Counted from the stretch's first letter, positions 1 through 11,042 are shown. The stretch: 64,000 bases of DNA from Bedellia somnulentella (GCA_963576735.1 OY755177.1:19964001-20028000), one strand, 5' to 3'. Notes: generated by a model not told the origin, from the letters alone. Made by a program: numbers and translations.

Positions 1-1325
1 AATGTCCGAAACAATGGTTAACAGTGATATAAAAGTATATAATTACTAATTAAACTTAATCATCAGCCAGCAAGCCTCCACCCGCGGAACATTTATCTAA
101 ACGCAGTTTAAGTGACTTCGCTCGTTTTGGGCCGTCGCTAATAATTTTATAACTAAACACTTTTTGAGATTTATGAAGCCACTGATGAGTGCTATTTCAC
201 CGACCTAATTAAGATGGAGTGTTTTGTATACCTAGTATAATATTAAAATTTTAAACTCAACGTTCAAGACAAGTTTACTAAAACTTAAAAATTCTGGATC
301 GCTATTCGAACTCTCTCTGCTGCTAGATCAACGAAGTAAATTATTTTCCGTAACGAAAATAAATAAATACTTACTTATTAACCACGTCGTTAATGGCCAT
401 TAGGGTAAGCCAAGACTATTGTTAGCCACATCGTACTATCCTGACAGACTGCAGTCGCTTCGAACATATCTATGAATCTTCTCGTTTGTGCTCTTTCAAA
501 CTTATATTTACGCAAATAAAATATTTGTTCCTAGTCTTGATCTATCTATTTTTTACTAATAGTACCTATTTATAAGTTTCATTTTCTTCGTATTTTTATT
601 TTCAGTCCCTTACTTAACATTAAATTAAATGTTTAGAAAACCATTTGACAATAGCTTTTAAAATAGTTGCAAATATGATAATGTTACCGATTTACATATA
701 ATTTCCATCATATCAATAAACTTTTATGACTGCCACCAAAATATGATTGGACCAAACTGTGTTCCATATTTTGGCAATATTTACACATAAAAATGTCCCT
801 TACCTATCACATAGAGTGTTTTTAGGTATAACCTGAGAACTCGAGTCAAATATTGTTGGGAATTAATATTACCTTTCCTACCTTTTCAGAGATAATGAGA
901 AATAATAAATTATCACTTAGTTTAAGATTATAATGACATTCCGTCATACTTGATTACAAATATGGTAAAACCACTTGATATCAACAAAATCCAGAGCTAA
1001 TGGTTCACACACTAATCGAGTTTTCACAAGAGGCTGATCTACAACATACATTGTATCGCAACATCACAACCCGCGGTTTCAGTCCCTTCCTCTCACTGCT
1101 AATTATGTGTGAGTAAGTTGACTAGATCGATATTTGGGTGAGCTTTGTAATAGTTTTAAACTTGAATAAAACCGTATTAGAAATTACCGAAACTTTATAT
1201 AAGTTGGTTTAGAATTTTATCTCCATCTACAAACAGTTACATTCTTGACTAATAATCCCAAAAAAAGGTAGCCAGTGATTCAGAATTTAAACTGAGTGTG
1301 TAGCAGATTTTTAAATATAAGATGT
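1..1325. other. AT-rich DNA, nothing recognised
   Basis: I see no exon-like GC-rich block with splice signals, no tandem repeat and no member of the repeat families found elsewhere in the window. Confidence 0.5.
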
Positions 1326-1474
1326 ATGGTGATGGGTGCCCGCTACATCTCCCTCATTTAAGAAGACCCAATACCATACTCATTTCAAAACTCCCAATAC
1401 CCTAAGGCATCTCGTTTGACACCCGAGGAAAAAATAGTTTATTGCTATTCATTGCCAACACTACACACCTAACG
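1326..1474 (-). repeat. Degenerate copy of the (ATGT)-tailed short repeat
   Basis: The landmarks GGTGATGGGT, CCCAATACC and CCAACACTACACACC occur in the family order, but with many changes. The end carrying the ATGT tail is missing. 1475-1810 shows nothing recognisable. Confidence 0.5.
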
Positions 1475-1810
1475 TACAAACCATTTAGCATATAAAAGCC
1501 TACCTTCTCTTAACAGCATAATTCTCCCAGATAAGGTTAAATTATAACACGAACAATCAACATGATAAAGAAGAAATACGATGAGAGCACTTCTATTGTA
1601 TTCAGTATCATGTATCCAGGATAACTATTGTTACTCGTACCTAGAACCTTTACACGTTGTTGAAGGAGATTCTTATCTCTGCATGGAAAATGTGACATTT
1701 ATATCCGTAGCTAGAATGTTCAGCAGTTCTAAATTTTTCATTAGCTCACAATGCGCTTCATTTAGAACTTTATCATAATATATCACGATAGAACTCAAAG
1801 ATTCGACTCT

Positions 1811-2110
1811 AACGTTCACGCCGTATGTCTCCGAAGGGGTTGACAGAGGCACTAATACTTCTGAACATTACGTGATATTATCACCTGGTGTTCAAAGTAC
1901 CTAGACAGTGTACTCACATGATAAGGGGCAGGCCTATTGCCGTTTTTACGAATACACTGTCACAACCCACATATGGGTTTCCTCACGATGTTTTCCCTCA
2001 CCGTTAACAACCATGATAAATTAACCACACGTATGACACTAGCAAGCGTGATAGCTCAACGACTAGTGTTCAAATCCCGGGTCGGGCCTACACCAATTTG
2101 TCTTTTCTAG
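1811..2110. repeat. tRNA-derived SINE with internally inverted head
   Basis: From 1811 to about 2040 the sequence reads as the SINE body on the minus strand (AACGTTCACGCC, then the CCGAAGGGGTTG and GATAAATTAACCACAC landmarks). From about 2048 the tRNA-like head and the CACCAATTTGTCTTTT segment read on the plus strand. In ordinary copies all parts share one direction, so the head has been flipped here. Confidence 0.75.
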
Positions 2111-2758
2111 TAATATTCATTATTAAAGAAAATAAAATAAACGGAGCAACGCCCAAGGTCACAACAGAGTGTTTAAGCTCTGAATTTTCTTTTAAAGGCT
2201 TTTTGGGGTTGCAAGAGACGTAAAAGAGGAAACAAACAGAAGAGATTGGTTTTCTCATTTGTTTTCCAGGTTGATTTGAGTTGAGTTGAGTTTTCCCATG
2301 AGTTTACTCCCACCAGTCTGCCTAGATTACAACATTTCATTAAAACTCAGGATTTTAAACCTAGTAGCCGAGAATGGACAGCTAAGCATACCATTATTAT
2401 ATATCTGCCAATAGACAAAAAACGCTACGATTAATATCTTAAGCTTCTTAATGGTAATATAGAAAGAATGCTGTTAAAGCAATCAATATTTCATCACAGT
2501 TACCCTTTCAATTTTTTAAATTGTTGAGTTAATGTGAATGAAAAACTTCTGGCTACCCTTTTTCACGATTCAAGTCATGTTTATAAGTAAGTAGTAATAA
2601 AAATATAAGTTCCACAAAGCTGTTCCAACTCCGGCCGCGGATCGAAAGCCCGGTCAAGAGCCGCCTACGTACTACTTATGAGTTTAATTAAAACTAGTGC
2701 TGAAACTCCTCGCGAACTAAGCGCTCTAGCAGTGCTACGGCCATCCCTCTTGTCTTTG
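2111..2758. other. No feature recognised
   Basis: AT-rich. It includes a short run of GAGTT units near 2277-2292 and a GC-rich patch near 2630-2670 without an open frame or splice structure that I could support. Confidence 0.4.
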
Positions 2759-2761
2759 TTA

Positions 2762-3009
2762 AAGTGCTAATAGACGATCGAACATGTACGGCGCGCACCA
2801 CGAACTGTGCGGTGCGCTCTAGCCTACAGACGATCGAACATGTACGGCGCGCACCATCGCACAGTGCACCGCAAGCGCTTCGAACCAGCGCGCACCAATA
2901 TTAATAATAATTATGTGCGGCGAACCACGCTACACACATTCGTTTTTGGTACGGCCCGTACCACGAACACTGGTGAGCGCCGTACATGTTCGATCGTCTA
3001 TTAGCACTT
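2762..3009. mobile_element. 248-bp TIR element (MITE), TTA target duplication
   Basis: Both ends carry a matching inverted repeat of about 33 bp that begins AAGTGCTAATAGACGATCG and continues into AACATGTACGGCGC. TTA lies directly outside both ends (2759-2761 and 3010-3012). A second copy of the TIR core sits inside, from about 2827. There is no transposase frame. A 3-bp TTA duplication is typical of PIF/Harbinger elements, so that superfamily is a plausible driver, but this is inference. Confidence 0.8.
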
Positions 3010-3386
3010 TTAATGTGGCGTCTCGCGATGATGGATAGCTCGTGTTTATTAGCTACCATGTTGTCGCCGCTTAATGAGGTCATTTGAGATGAGAAAGAAT
3101 GAATAGGTGTGATTTGGCAACAAAAGCTTAATATAAATAATTGTTGACTTCCGATTGTTAGCACGGGGTAGCATCTGATTTCAAACCGACTTAAAACGTG
3201 GAGGCTGAATGAGCAATGTTGTTTAATTATATATACTCATTCCAATTATAAATTATCTTTCATTATAAGGCCAAGCCCCGGTAACCCCATTGAATTACAA
3301 AAAGGGGATTATCGTTTTTGAAACATTACAAAAATATGTATGAATTATCTAGATGGCACGATGTAAAGTGTGTTTAATAATAAAAG

Positions 3387-3600
3387 ACCGTGATAGCTCA
3401 GCGAGTACAGCAACCGCTTTTCAAGCAATAAGGCGTGGGTTCAAATCTCTTTTGTGAACTCATAAGTGTGGTTAATTTATCATGGTTGTTAACGGTGAGG
3501 GAAAATATAGTGACAAAACCCACTTGGCTAAATTGTACGTAGTCGTGTGGCAATGTATTTAGGCTTTGTTTTGTGGGTTCGAGTCCCGCTCGTGTCGAAA
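3387..3600 (+). repeat. tRNA-derived SINE, 5' part, recombined 3' end
   Basis: It begins ACCGTGATAGCTCAG (A-box-like) with GGTTCAAATCTC (B-box-like), followed by GTTAATTTATCATGG and AACGGTGAGGGAAAA as in the family. After about 3545 the body is replaced by a different tRNA-type end, GTGGGTTCGAGTCCCGC plus TGTCGAAATTTTT, resembling the T-arm and tail of the CTTTATTTATT repeat at 10.9, 23.2 and 60.6 kb. It looks like a SINE-SINE chimera. Confidence 0.65.
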
Positions 3601-3618
3601 TTTTTATAAATTAATTAC

Positions 3619-3868
3619 ATACATACATACATATACTCACAGCTGTAAATCCCTAGAAGGGGTAGCCAGAGCTAAGGAATTAGAAATTCCTCAGCCACTT
3701 TTGGAAATGATAGTAGGGAAAAGATGGTAAAAATAAAGGTTGTAGGTGATGGGTCTCCAAGCGCATCGCCCAAAAATCCCTTAAAAGCCCCAATACCGTT
3801 AGTCGCCTCTTACGTACACCCACCGGAAGAAATGGGGTAGTGCTATTCTAAGCCGACACTACACAGCA
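3619..3868 (-). repeat. (ATGT)-tailed short repeat, near full length
   Basis: The plus strand reads ATACATACATAC, then TATACTCACAGCTGTAAATC, and ends near CGACACTACACAGC. That is tail first, so the element lies on the minus strand. At least 18 related copies occur in the window. No A/B-box head is visible in this family. Its 3' end resembles the RTE-like LINE 3' end at 15000. Confidence 0.85.
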
Positions 3869-3959
3869 TAATTATTGACAGTGTATTTGTTCAAAAAGGC
3901 GAAAGGTATTCCACTATCACGTGAGTAAATTTTCTAGCATAACGTTGGAACGGTTTGGT

Positions 3960-6580
3960 TGTCACACAAAATGTTTATTTATTTATTTATTTATTTAAGG
4001 AACACCAACAGCATACATATTAACACAATCATATGATTATATATAACTAAAGTCTTATTCTAATATTGTATGCCAATTAAAGGCGTACACAACACTTGCA
4101 CAATCATAAATACAACAAACCTTAAACCTAGTAATTTAAATTAAAATTTAAAATAAATTTATAAATATCTGATAACTTAAATTTTGAATTGATGCAGTAT
4201 TTTTCCCTGGAATGTTTTTAAAGAATCATTAAAAATATCAATATTTGGATTTTTTCTATTAATTTCATTAAATTCCTGACAGATTCTATTAAGAGGTGCG
4301 TACAAGCCAGTATTAGTTCTAGAAAAAGTGGTTTGGAAAAAGTTTTGTATATGTTTTCTGGGGTGATTAAACGGGACTGATAGTTTAATTTTCTCGGTAA
4401 GATGATTGCACTTTATTTTATTTGAGAAAATTTTATGGAGAAATGATAAATCTTGTAAAATGCGACGGTCACGTAATGTATTCATTTTAAAAAAATTAAG
4501 TCTATTGTCATAGGTGTTTCTATGCGATATTCCTATGGAAGTATATGCCAAGTATCTGGTAAATGCTCTTTGGATACTTTCAAGCCGCTGAGAGTGTACA
4601 GAGTAGTGAGGGCTCCATGCGGTACTGGCGAATTCTAATTGGCTGCGGACCAGCGCATTATATAGCATTATTTTTGTGCCTGCATTACGAAAATCTTTAG
4701 AATTTCTCTTTAAGAACCCTAACATTTGAGCAGATTTTTGGACAATATGATCGTAATGAGAAATGAAATTGAGTTTACTGTCAACTATAACACCCAAATC
4801 TCTGATTTTATTTGTTTGTTCTAATTTTGTATTTCCTATGGTGTAAGAAGATGGAAACGGTAATTTCTTTTTTGTATATTTAATATAATAACACTTATTT
4901 GCGTTAATTAACATACTGTTACGGTCACACCATTTTTTTATATTATTAAGATCATCCTGAATAAGATTTACGTCTATTATTGAATTAACTGTTTTGTAAA
5001 TTTTTAAATCATCTGCAAAAAAAGAGAAGCTGCAATGTTTTATTTCGGCTGTTAAATCATTAATAAATATTAGAAATAGAAGTGGGCCTAAGTGGGATCC
5101 TTGAGGAACACCTGATTTAGCGATATAGGGTTTGGAGTCAAAGCCATTTACTGAAACAATTTGAGATCTGTTTGACAGATACGACTTGAACCATTGTAAC
5201 AGCGGGTTATTTATACCAAGTGATTTAAGTTTTTTTACGAGTAATGTGTGGTTCACCAAGTCAAAAGCACTAGAGAAGTCAGTATAAATGGCATCAACCT
5301 CCATACCTTTATCCATTTCATAAGAAATGTCTGAAATAAAGTTGACAAGATTAGTTTGAACGGAGCGCCCTTTTATAAAACCATGTTGATAATCTGATAA
5401 AATGTTATTTAACTGTGGAGATAATATATCTAGTATTAAGGACTCAAAAAGCTTAGAAAAACAAGATAAAATAGAAACGGGACGATAATTTTTAACTTCC
5501 ATGTCATTACCCTTTTTAAATACAGGCACGATTCTTGCATTTTTCCATTCGTCGGGAAATTTTCCGTCTATAAGAGAGCGGTTTATAATCAAGACTAGCG
5601 GTAAGGCGAGTGAAGCCCCACAACGTTTTATAAAGACAGGTGGTATGCCATCCGGACCGGCACCTTTATGAATATTGAGTACTTTAATTTTTTTTAGTAC
5701 ATCTGGTTCTCTAAAACTTATATTAGTAAAGTTTATTAAGTTATAATCATTATTTATTGATACATGGTCAGAGGTATTTTCGTTATTGATTGTGGGCCTT
5801 TGGTATACAGAAGCAAATTGATCAGCAAATAGGTTAGCAATATCTGGTCCCGTATTGGCAAGAATGTTATTCATTATCATTTCAGAAGGGAGTGTTGACT
5901 GATTTTTCCTTTTTTCTTTAATAAACTTCCAAAAAGTTTTTGGATCGGAGGAAATGGCTGTCTCAATTCGTATTTTATATTTTTTATAATCATTAACGAT
6001 TAGTAGATGGCTGCGTTCTCTTAACATATTATATTCAATTTTATCACGGGGATTTTTGTATCTACGATATCTTTTCCTTATTTTCTCCTTCTCCATTAGT
6101 AATTTAATAAGGGTAATACTGAACCAACTGGGGTATTTAGATTTGCGTGGGTTGCGTTTAGGGACATGTTTATCAATTATGTCATGAACAATACCGTAAA
6201 ATATTGAAATCATCGTGTCGACATTATTACAATGTAAAAACTCTTTGTTCCAGTCGATATGATTTAGTTCGGATCTAATCTTAGGATAATCAGTCTTATA
6301 ATAGTTGTAATCACTACGAATATTTGGACAAAGATACGTGATATTTAAAAAAGGAATAGATACAAGTAAATTTGGATGTTTCGGATCAATTTTGCTAAGA
6401 TTATCTAGGGGCTTAGAAACAACAATATCAGGTAAAGTACATAAAGCGAGATCTAAAATACGGTTGTCTTTGTTGAGTATGGTGTTACTTTGGTATAAAT
6501 TATTTAAACTCATGAAATCCACCAACGCATAGCCTAAATTACAATTGTAATTGTTGTAAATGTTGTTAGTTAGTTGTAGT
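3960..6580 (-). mobile_element. 5'-truncated non-LTR retrotransposon (LINE)
   Basis: On the minus strand the element enters in the C-terminal part of an endonuclease domain, runs through a complete reverse transcriptase, and ends in a short AT-rich 3' UTR with a (AAAT)n tail at about 3970-3998. The in-frame sequence stays open upstream to about 6580, where a TAGTTAGTT-rich stretch starts. Clade assignment (Jockey/CR1 group) rests on the motif style only. Confidence 0.85.
4177..6525 (-). CDS. LINE endonuclease (C-term) - reverse transcriptase
   Basis: The frame is open for 782 codons; codon 1 as tracked is TTG and the first ATG is at 6513. Residues ~20-55 look like the end of an APE-type endonuclease (RILDLALCTL, then DPKHPNLLV in place of the SDH-like motif). 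The RT follows: KGAGPDGIPPVF near 290, NYRPVSIL near 350, GVPQGSHLGPLLF near 460 and the catalytic box FFADDLKIY near 490, FADD rather than the commoner YADD. The C-terminal RLESIQRAFTRYLAY segment is usual in these RTs. The protein would reverse-transcribe its own RNA at a nicked target. The upstream part of the endonuclease is missing, so this copy cannot be autonomous, yet there is no stop or frameshift, which suggests a young insertion. Confidence 0.9.
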   Translation of the reverse strand: MVDFMSLNNLYQSNTILNKDNRILDLALCTLPDIVVSKPLDNLSKIDPKHPNLLVSIPFLNITYLCPNIRSDYNYYKTDYPKIRSELNHIDWNKEFLHCNNVDTMISIFYGIVHDIIDKHVPKRNPRKSKYPSWFSITLIKLLMEKEKIRKRYRRYKNPRDKIEYNMLRERSHLLIVNDYKKYKIRIETAISSDPKTFWKFIKEKRKNQSTLPSEMIMNNILANTGPDIANLFADQFASVYQRPTINNENTSDHVSINNDYNLINFTNISFREPDVLKKIKVLNIHKGAGPDGIPPVFIKRCGASLALPLVLIINRSLIDGKFPDEWKNARIVPVFKKGNDMEVKNYRPVSILSCFSKLFESLILDILSPQLNNILSDYQHGFIKGRSVQTNLVNFISDISYEMDKGMEVDAIYTDFSSAFDLVNHTLLVKKLKSLGINNPLLQWFKSYLSNRSQIVSVNGFDSKPYIAKSGVPQGSHLGPLLFLIFINDLTAEIKHCSFSFFADDLKIYKTVNSIIDVNLIQDDLNNIKKWCDRNSMLINANKCYYIKYTKKKLPFPSSYTIGNTKLEQTNKIRDLGVIVDSKLNFISHYDHIVQKSAQMLGFLKRNSKDFRNAGTKIMLYNALVRSQLEFASTAWSPHYSVHSQRLESIQRAFTRYLAYTSIGISHRNTYDNRLNFFKMNTLRDRRILQDLSFLHKIFSNKIKCNHLTEKIKLSVPFNHPRKHIQNFFQTTFSRTNTGLYAPLNRICQEFNEINRKNPNIDIFNDSLKTFQGKILHQFKI

Positions 6581-6589
6581 TAGTTAGAA

Positions 6590-7560
6590 AAACAGTAACC
6601 ATTTTCTCCCGCGCGTAAGAGACGATTTAGCGTATCACGAACAACATTTATTTTACAATCTTTCCCCCTCAAGATTCCTAATTTGATGCAAATGAAGCTC
6701 TAGGTACCCTTTCTCGGGATTTATAGTTGTAAGTACATGTATGTATGGTTTCAAAATAATACATCTCTTGTTAAGGGTTTTAATTTTTTTATTAATTCAT
6801 TTTAATGAAATAAAAACAAATGGGATTTCAGTCATTTATTACGATCATTTTGCAACAAACCTATTCATTAATTTTGATTCCCTATCCACAATTGCCTTAT
6901 TCTGTATGTCTTTGAACAGTAAGTTCAAAGCAGTAAGTTCTTAAAGTAAACACTATTCTTTATGTTTCCTGCAATTTAAAATAATTGGATTACTTTATAA
7001 AATGTGGTCTAGTTTAGAACGTTATTGAGCGAATAATCTAGCCTAGAGTATCGTTTAAAAGCAAGTACAGTGGCCGCGAGGGTGTCTTAACGGGTAATAT
7101 ACAGCGCAACAACTTCCACACTTATTTCGCATCTTAAAAATACGAGCTTTAATGAACTCTATCTGTCTCTTTCTAGCAAAGGCGTAACAAGCAGGAGTTG
7201 GCTTGGCTTATACGAAGAAAGTTGGTTAGTTTGAAGAGGATTATGAAGGAGGGTGTGTGTAAATCTTGGAGAGTGTAAATTTCTTGCAGCATGCGAGGAC
7301 GTCGCCAGTGATTTATTAGTAGTGTTGCCGACACGGGACACTTTGTTTTTAGTTTACGAGTGAGGTTAAACAGATCACGCCTCTTTGAGGATAGCACATA
7401 TTGTTTTAGAATAGCTTGAACTATATTATATTGACATGATAGTGTTAAAGAGTTGTTAAGAGCCTGATTAATGTCTCATTTTGGAAAAAACCGCTTTTGC
7501 TTGGTCCACAGCTTATCTATTTTTATTTACTTTACTATTTATTACTAACCCATCTTTTTA
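6590..7560. other. No feature recognised
   Basis: AT-rich. The short open frames here look like chance: no homology, no splice signals. The CTTGGAGAGTGTAAATTTC segment near 7265 is not obviously part of any repeat family in the window. Confidence 0.4.
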
Positions 7561-7566
7561 TATGAC

Positions 7567-7811
7567 TAATAATATATATACTCACGGTTACAAATCCCTA
7601 GAAGGGGTAGCCAGAGCTAAGGAATAAGAAATTTCTCAGCCACATTTGGAAAGTTGAGTGGGGAAAAGATGGTGAAATAAAGGTAGCTGGTGATGGGTCT
7701 CCAACCGCATCGCCGAAAAATCCTATATAAGCCCACATACCGTTAGTCACCTCTTACGTACACCCACCGGAAGAAATGGGGTAGTGCTATTCTAAGCCAA
7801 CACTACACACC
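7567..7811 (-). repeat. (ATGT)-tailed short repeat
   Basis: It reads tail-first on the plus strand from TATATACTCACGGTTAC to CCAACACTACACACC. All family landmarks are present. Confidence 0.85.
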
Positions 7812-7948
7812 ACTAATAAACATTTAAGTAATATGATTTTCATATCATCCCCGTCTTTTTGTATGACAAACAAATTTTTAAGTAACATAATGTTCATATC
7901 ATCATAGGACGCAGAATAATGTAATATAAAGATATGTAATATAGCTGT

Positions 7949-8191
7949 GTAGCACCGGCTTAGAATAGCGCTACCTCATTTCTACCGGTTTTTACGTAAG
8001 AGGCGACTAACGGTATTGGGGTTTTTAAGGGAACAATGGGCGATGCGGTTGGATATCCATCACCTACAACCTTTATTATACCATCTTTTCCCCACTGAAC
8101 TTTCAAAAGTGGCTGAGAAATTTCTAATTCCTTAGCTGGCTACCCCTTCTAGGGAATAATAGCCGTCAGTATATGTATGATTTGTAAAATA
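7949..8191 (+). repeat. (ATGT)-tailed short repeat
   Basis: It begins TGTGTAGCACCGGCTTAG and ends GCCGTCAGTATATGTATG. It lies head-to-head with the copy at 7567-7811 about 140 bp away, so the pair forms an imperfect inverted repeat of about 240-bp arms. Confidence 0.85.
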
Positions 8192-8564
8192 TGATAGGAG
8201 TATAATGTAAGTTATTACTATTTGTCTTATTCCACACAACAATTGTTTGAGGACATGAACTAGTTATTAATAATTTGTAACATAATAATCTAGCGACAGC
8301 CTTGTGAGAGCTAACACAGAAAGCTAGATCTGAATATTTGTGAACATTACAAGAGACATATCATTGGGCATTCATAAAACAACCTTATAGGCTGATAAAT
8401 TTAGAAATGTGTTTATATTTTTATAATTTAACACACTGAAAAAGTGTATTTTTTTAACGATTAAAGTTTTTTTATTTTTACATTTCAGATGGAGTTTTTT
8501 TTTGCCTCTGAAACTGTACCCACGGTAACAGAAGCGAACTCACGAGACGGATATCTCTGGTTCG

Positions 8565-8775
8565 CTTAATAGGATATTGCAGTTAAAAAACTAAAGGCAA
8601 CAAAGGCGACCGTCGAGGCTCGAAGATTATGGAGGTATCACAGAAAATGCACTCACGCCTTGGTAAAATTCCCGGCCAGCCAATGGATGAGGGCAGCACA
8701 GAACCGGCCGTGATGGCGATGTTTGAGGACGGTCTCTCAGCAGTGGAAATGTTTGATGATTATTTTGGTCACTGG
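8565..8775 (+). repeat. RTE-like LINE 3' fragment, degenerate
   Basis: The landmarks CCAGCCAATGGATGAGGGC, AGCACAGAACCGGCCGTGATGG and CAGCAGTGGAAATGTTTGATGATT match the 3' end commonly seen in lepidopteran RTE-type elements (…RWMQAAQDR…QQW… then (ATG)n). The frame is broken. Related pieces lie at 13540, 17700 and 40110. Confidence 0.6.
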
Positions 8776-8850
8776 ACAGAGTATTTCTTTGATTAATTAA
8801 GATATGAAATGTTTTATTTTATAAAATCATAAAATTTGTATGTTATACGT

Positions 8851-8957
8851 ACATACATACATATACTCACGGCTGTAAATCCCTAAAAGGGGTAGCCAGA
8901 GCTAAGGAATTAGAAATTCTTCAACCACTTTTGGAAAGTTGAGTGGGGAAAAGATGG
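8851..8957 (-). repeat. (ATGT)-tailed short repeat, truncated
   Basis: The 3' half only, tail first (CATACATACATATACTCACG), ending at GGGGAAAAGATGG, where a short (TA)n/(GGAT)n stretch begins. Confidence 0.8.
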
Positions 8958-9382
8958 ATATATATATATGGATGGATATGTTATACGTGTATAATTTAAA
9001 ACAAAAAAAAACATTACATTAAGTGAGGCTCTTAATTTTATTCATTGCAGTCATACTATAGTCACATGCATCCCATCGAGGGGCTCGAACCAATCCTGAA
9101 GAGGCTAGTAGGATGGCCAAACGACTATCACCGTCATAGCAAAACTTAGGATTAGCAGCTTTACGTACGAAAACATCTTTATTTTTTTATATTAATATAT
9201 CTACTTGGAATATTTACGATATTGCAGGCAGTCAAAACTAAAGCAAATCATACATTTTCATGCTAGCATATATAGTTAAATGTGATGGACTGATTATAAT
9301 AATGCAACATCTTCATTGTACCACATTTATGCAAATAAAAATGATTTTGATTTCTTTGATTTGATTTTTTACAAATTGAGTA

Positions 9383-9475
9383 GGGAACGGAACCCGAGAT
9401 CTCTGAATAGTCAGCCGCTTTACGAGTAACCGCTACGCTACGGCGACAGTTCGGTTTATTAAATGTTTCGAAGTC
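9383..9475 (-). repeat. tRNA-like segment (SINE head or tRNA pseudogene)
   Basis: On the minus strand it reads GCCGTAGCGTAGCGGTTAC (A-box-like) and ATCTCGGGTTCCGTTCCC (B-box-like), spaced as in a tRNA. I did not find a complete acceptor stem. The flank is AT-rich with no repeat family that I recognise. Confidence 0.5.
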
Positions 9476-9499
9476 TTGTGAACTAGTTAGTATTGGCAC

Positions 9500-10385
9500 A
9501 AACATGGTGTCCAGAGATATGAACCGCCGCCCGCCGCCCGCAGCCGGCCCCGTCCGGTTAGATCCGGTTATTAGCAGTTACTACCGGTTTGCACTCGTTC
9601 TGCACCAGCTTTGACGACTGCTCTTTAGACTCTTCACAGACGATTTTAATTAAAATTTGCGAATCTACACAGATTAGTAAGATTAAACTAGAATGACTGA
9701 AAGGATTGAAATACGATGAATTTTAATTTAACGGGCATTTTGTATAACTCAGATGAATTTTCCATTTCGTGATATTATTAAATTATATTCCTGCAGAAAT
9801 GTGCCCAAAGTTGATCCGTTATTAAATACTTGTTATAGTCTTGCAGTTTATTCGTGGTATATTGTATGTGTACAAAGCATAAAGAAGAAAGAGAAGAATT
9901 TTAAAGAGTTGTTTATTTTATTATCTCCAATATTAAATTAAATATTTTAAATTGCAGCATGGCATTTATTTTATAATTTTTTTTCATCGTGATAAACTTA
10001 AGTGCTCTCGTCGGTGTAACACTCACCAGTCACTTTTATAAAATGCCAGCTCCTTGATCTCTTAGTAAGACACTATTGGTAAAAATATTTCTTATCATTA
10101 CTTAAATAGTATAAATCATGTAGTTTACAAAACAAAACCACGCAGTCATATATTATGAACAATGTATACTATGAGAGATTTATCATGGTTGAATAAAAAC
10201 GGTACGCTTTGATGAATTTGAATAGTACGCAGTGTCCGCAAATATCACAGACTTTTCCTTCCGGAGGGAAATATTTGAAGCAAACAACTTCTGATAATAT
10301 GAATAAAGAAGCATGAGTGGAAATATAGCCTAATCGTGAATTTGTCCGGGTGGATAGATGGCTGGGTTTATTTAAACAATATAAT
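9500..10385. other. No feature recognised
   Basis: It opens with a short GC-rich stretch (CCGCCGCCCGCCGCCCGC at about 9522), then AT-rich DNA. No exon boundaries could be supported. Confidence 0.4.
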
Positions 10386-10388
10386 CTT

Positions 10389-10502
10389 AGCTGTGTAGTG
10401 TCGGCTTAGAATAGCACTACTCCATTTCTTCCCGTCGGTGTTCGTAAGTGGCAGAGTTTTTTTAAGTGATTTTTGGGCGATGCGGTTGGAGGGCTTATCG
10501 CC
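10389..10502 (+). repeat. (ATGT)-tailed short repeat, 5' half
   Basis: It starts AGCTGTGTAGTGTCGGCTTAG and stops after GGGCGATGCGGTTGGAGGGC. The 3' half is absent. 10503-10840 is AT-rich with nothing recognised. Confidence 0.75.
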
Positions 10503-10844
10503 CGTGGTAAAAGATAAAGTGAAAGCCTTGTTAAGTTTTCTTCATACGAATGTAATATTTTTGCACTTGCTGGCAGGTACTATAAAACTAGCGCTTGCAT
10601 AGGTCCCAAGATCCATCGGTAAAATCTACAATCCACAATTAAGATAGTAAAGTACTCAAGGAGATTGTAAGTTTGAAGTGACTTATAATTGACCTATTTA
10701 TGGCCTTCTAGTAGTTAATTATGTTTTTTTTTCGCAAAATCAACTTTTTGTCAAAATATTTCTAAGTACCTCTTTACGTTTTTCTTACATATGATGAAAA
10801 TATTTGAACTATCCATTCTACAAAACGCATAAAAACACGTAATT

Positions 10845-11042
10845 TAAATCTTTTTGTTCATGAAAACCTCATGTGGGGATTATTACTAATAAATAAAGAA
10901 TAAATAAAGGAAAGAAAAATTTCGACACAGGCGGGAATCGAACCCGCGACCTCGTCGCGTCAGGGCGTATACCCGAGGTCGCGGGTTCGATTCCCGCCTG
11001 CGTCGAAATTTTTCTTTCCTTTATTTATTCTTTATTTATTAA
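10845..11042. repeat. Foldback copy of a tRNA-containing repeat
   Basis: Two 68-bp arms, 10887-10954 and 10974-11041, are reverse complements with one mismatch, around a 19-bp spacer. Each arm holds the T-arm of a tRNA-like sequence (GCGGGTTCGATTCCCGC) plus the CTTTATTTATTC tail. The 5' flank (TTCATGAAAACCTCATGTGGG) is the normal 5' part of the family seen at 23.4 kb. The copy would extrude or transcribe as a long hairpin. Confidence 0.85.
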
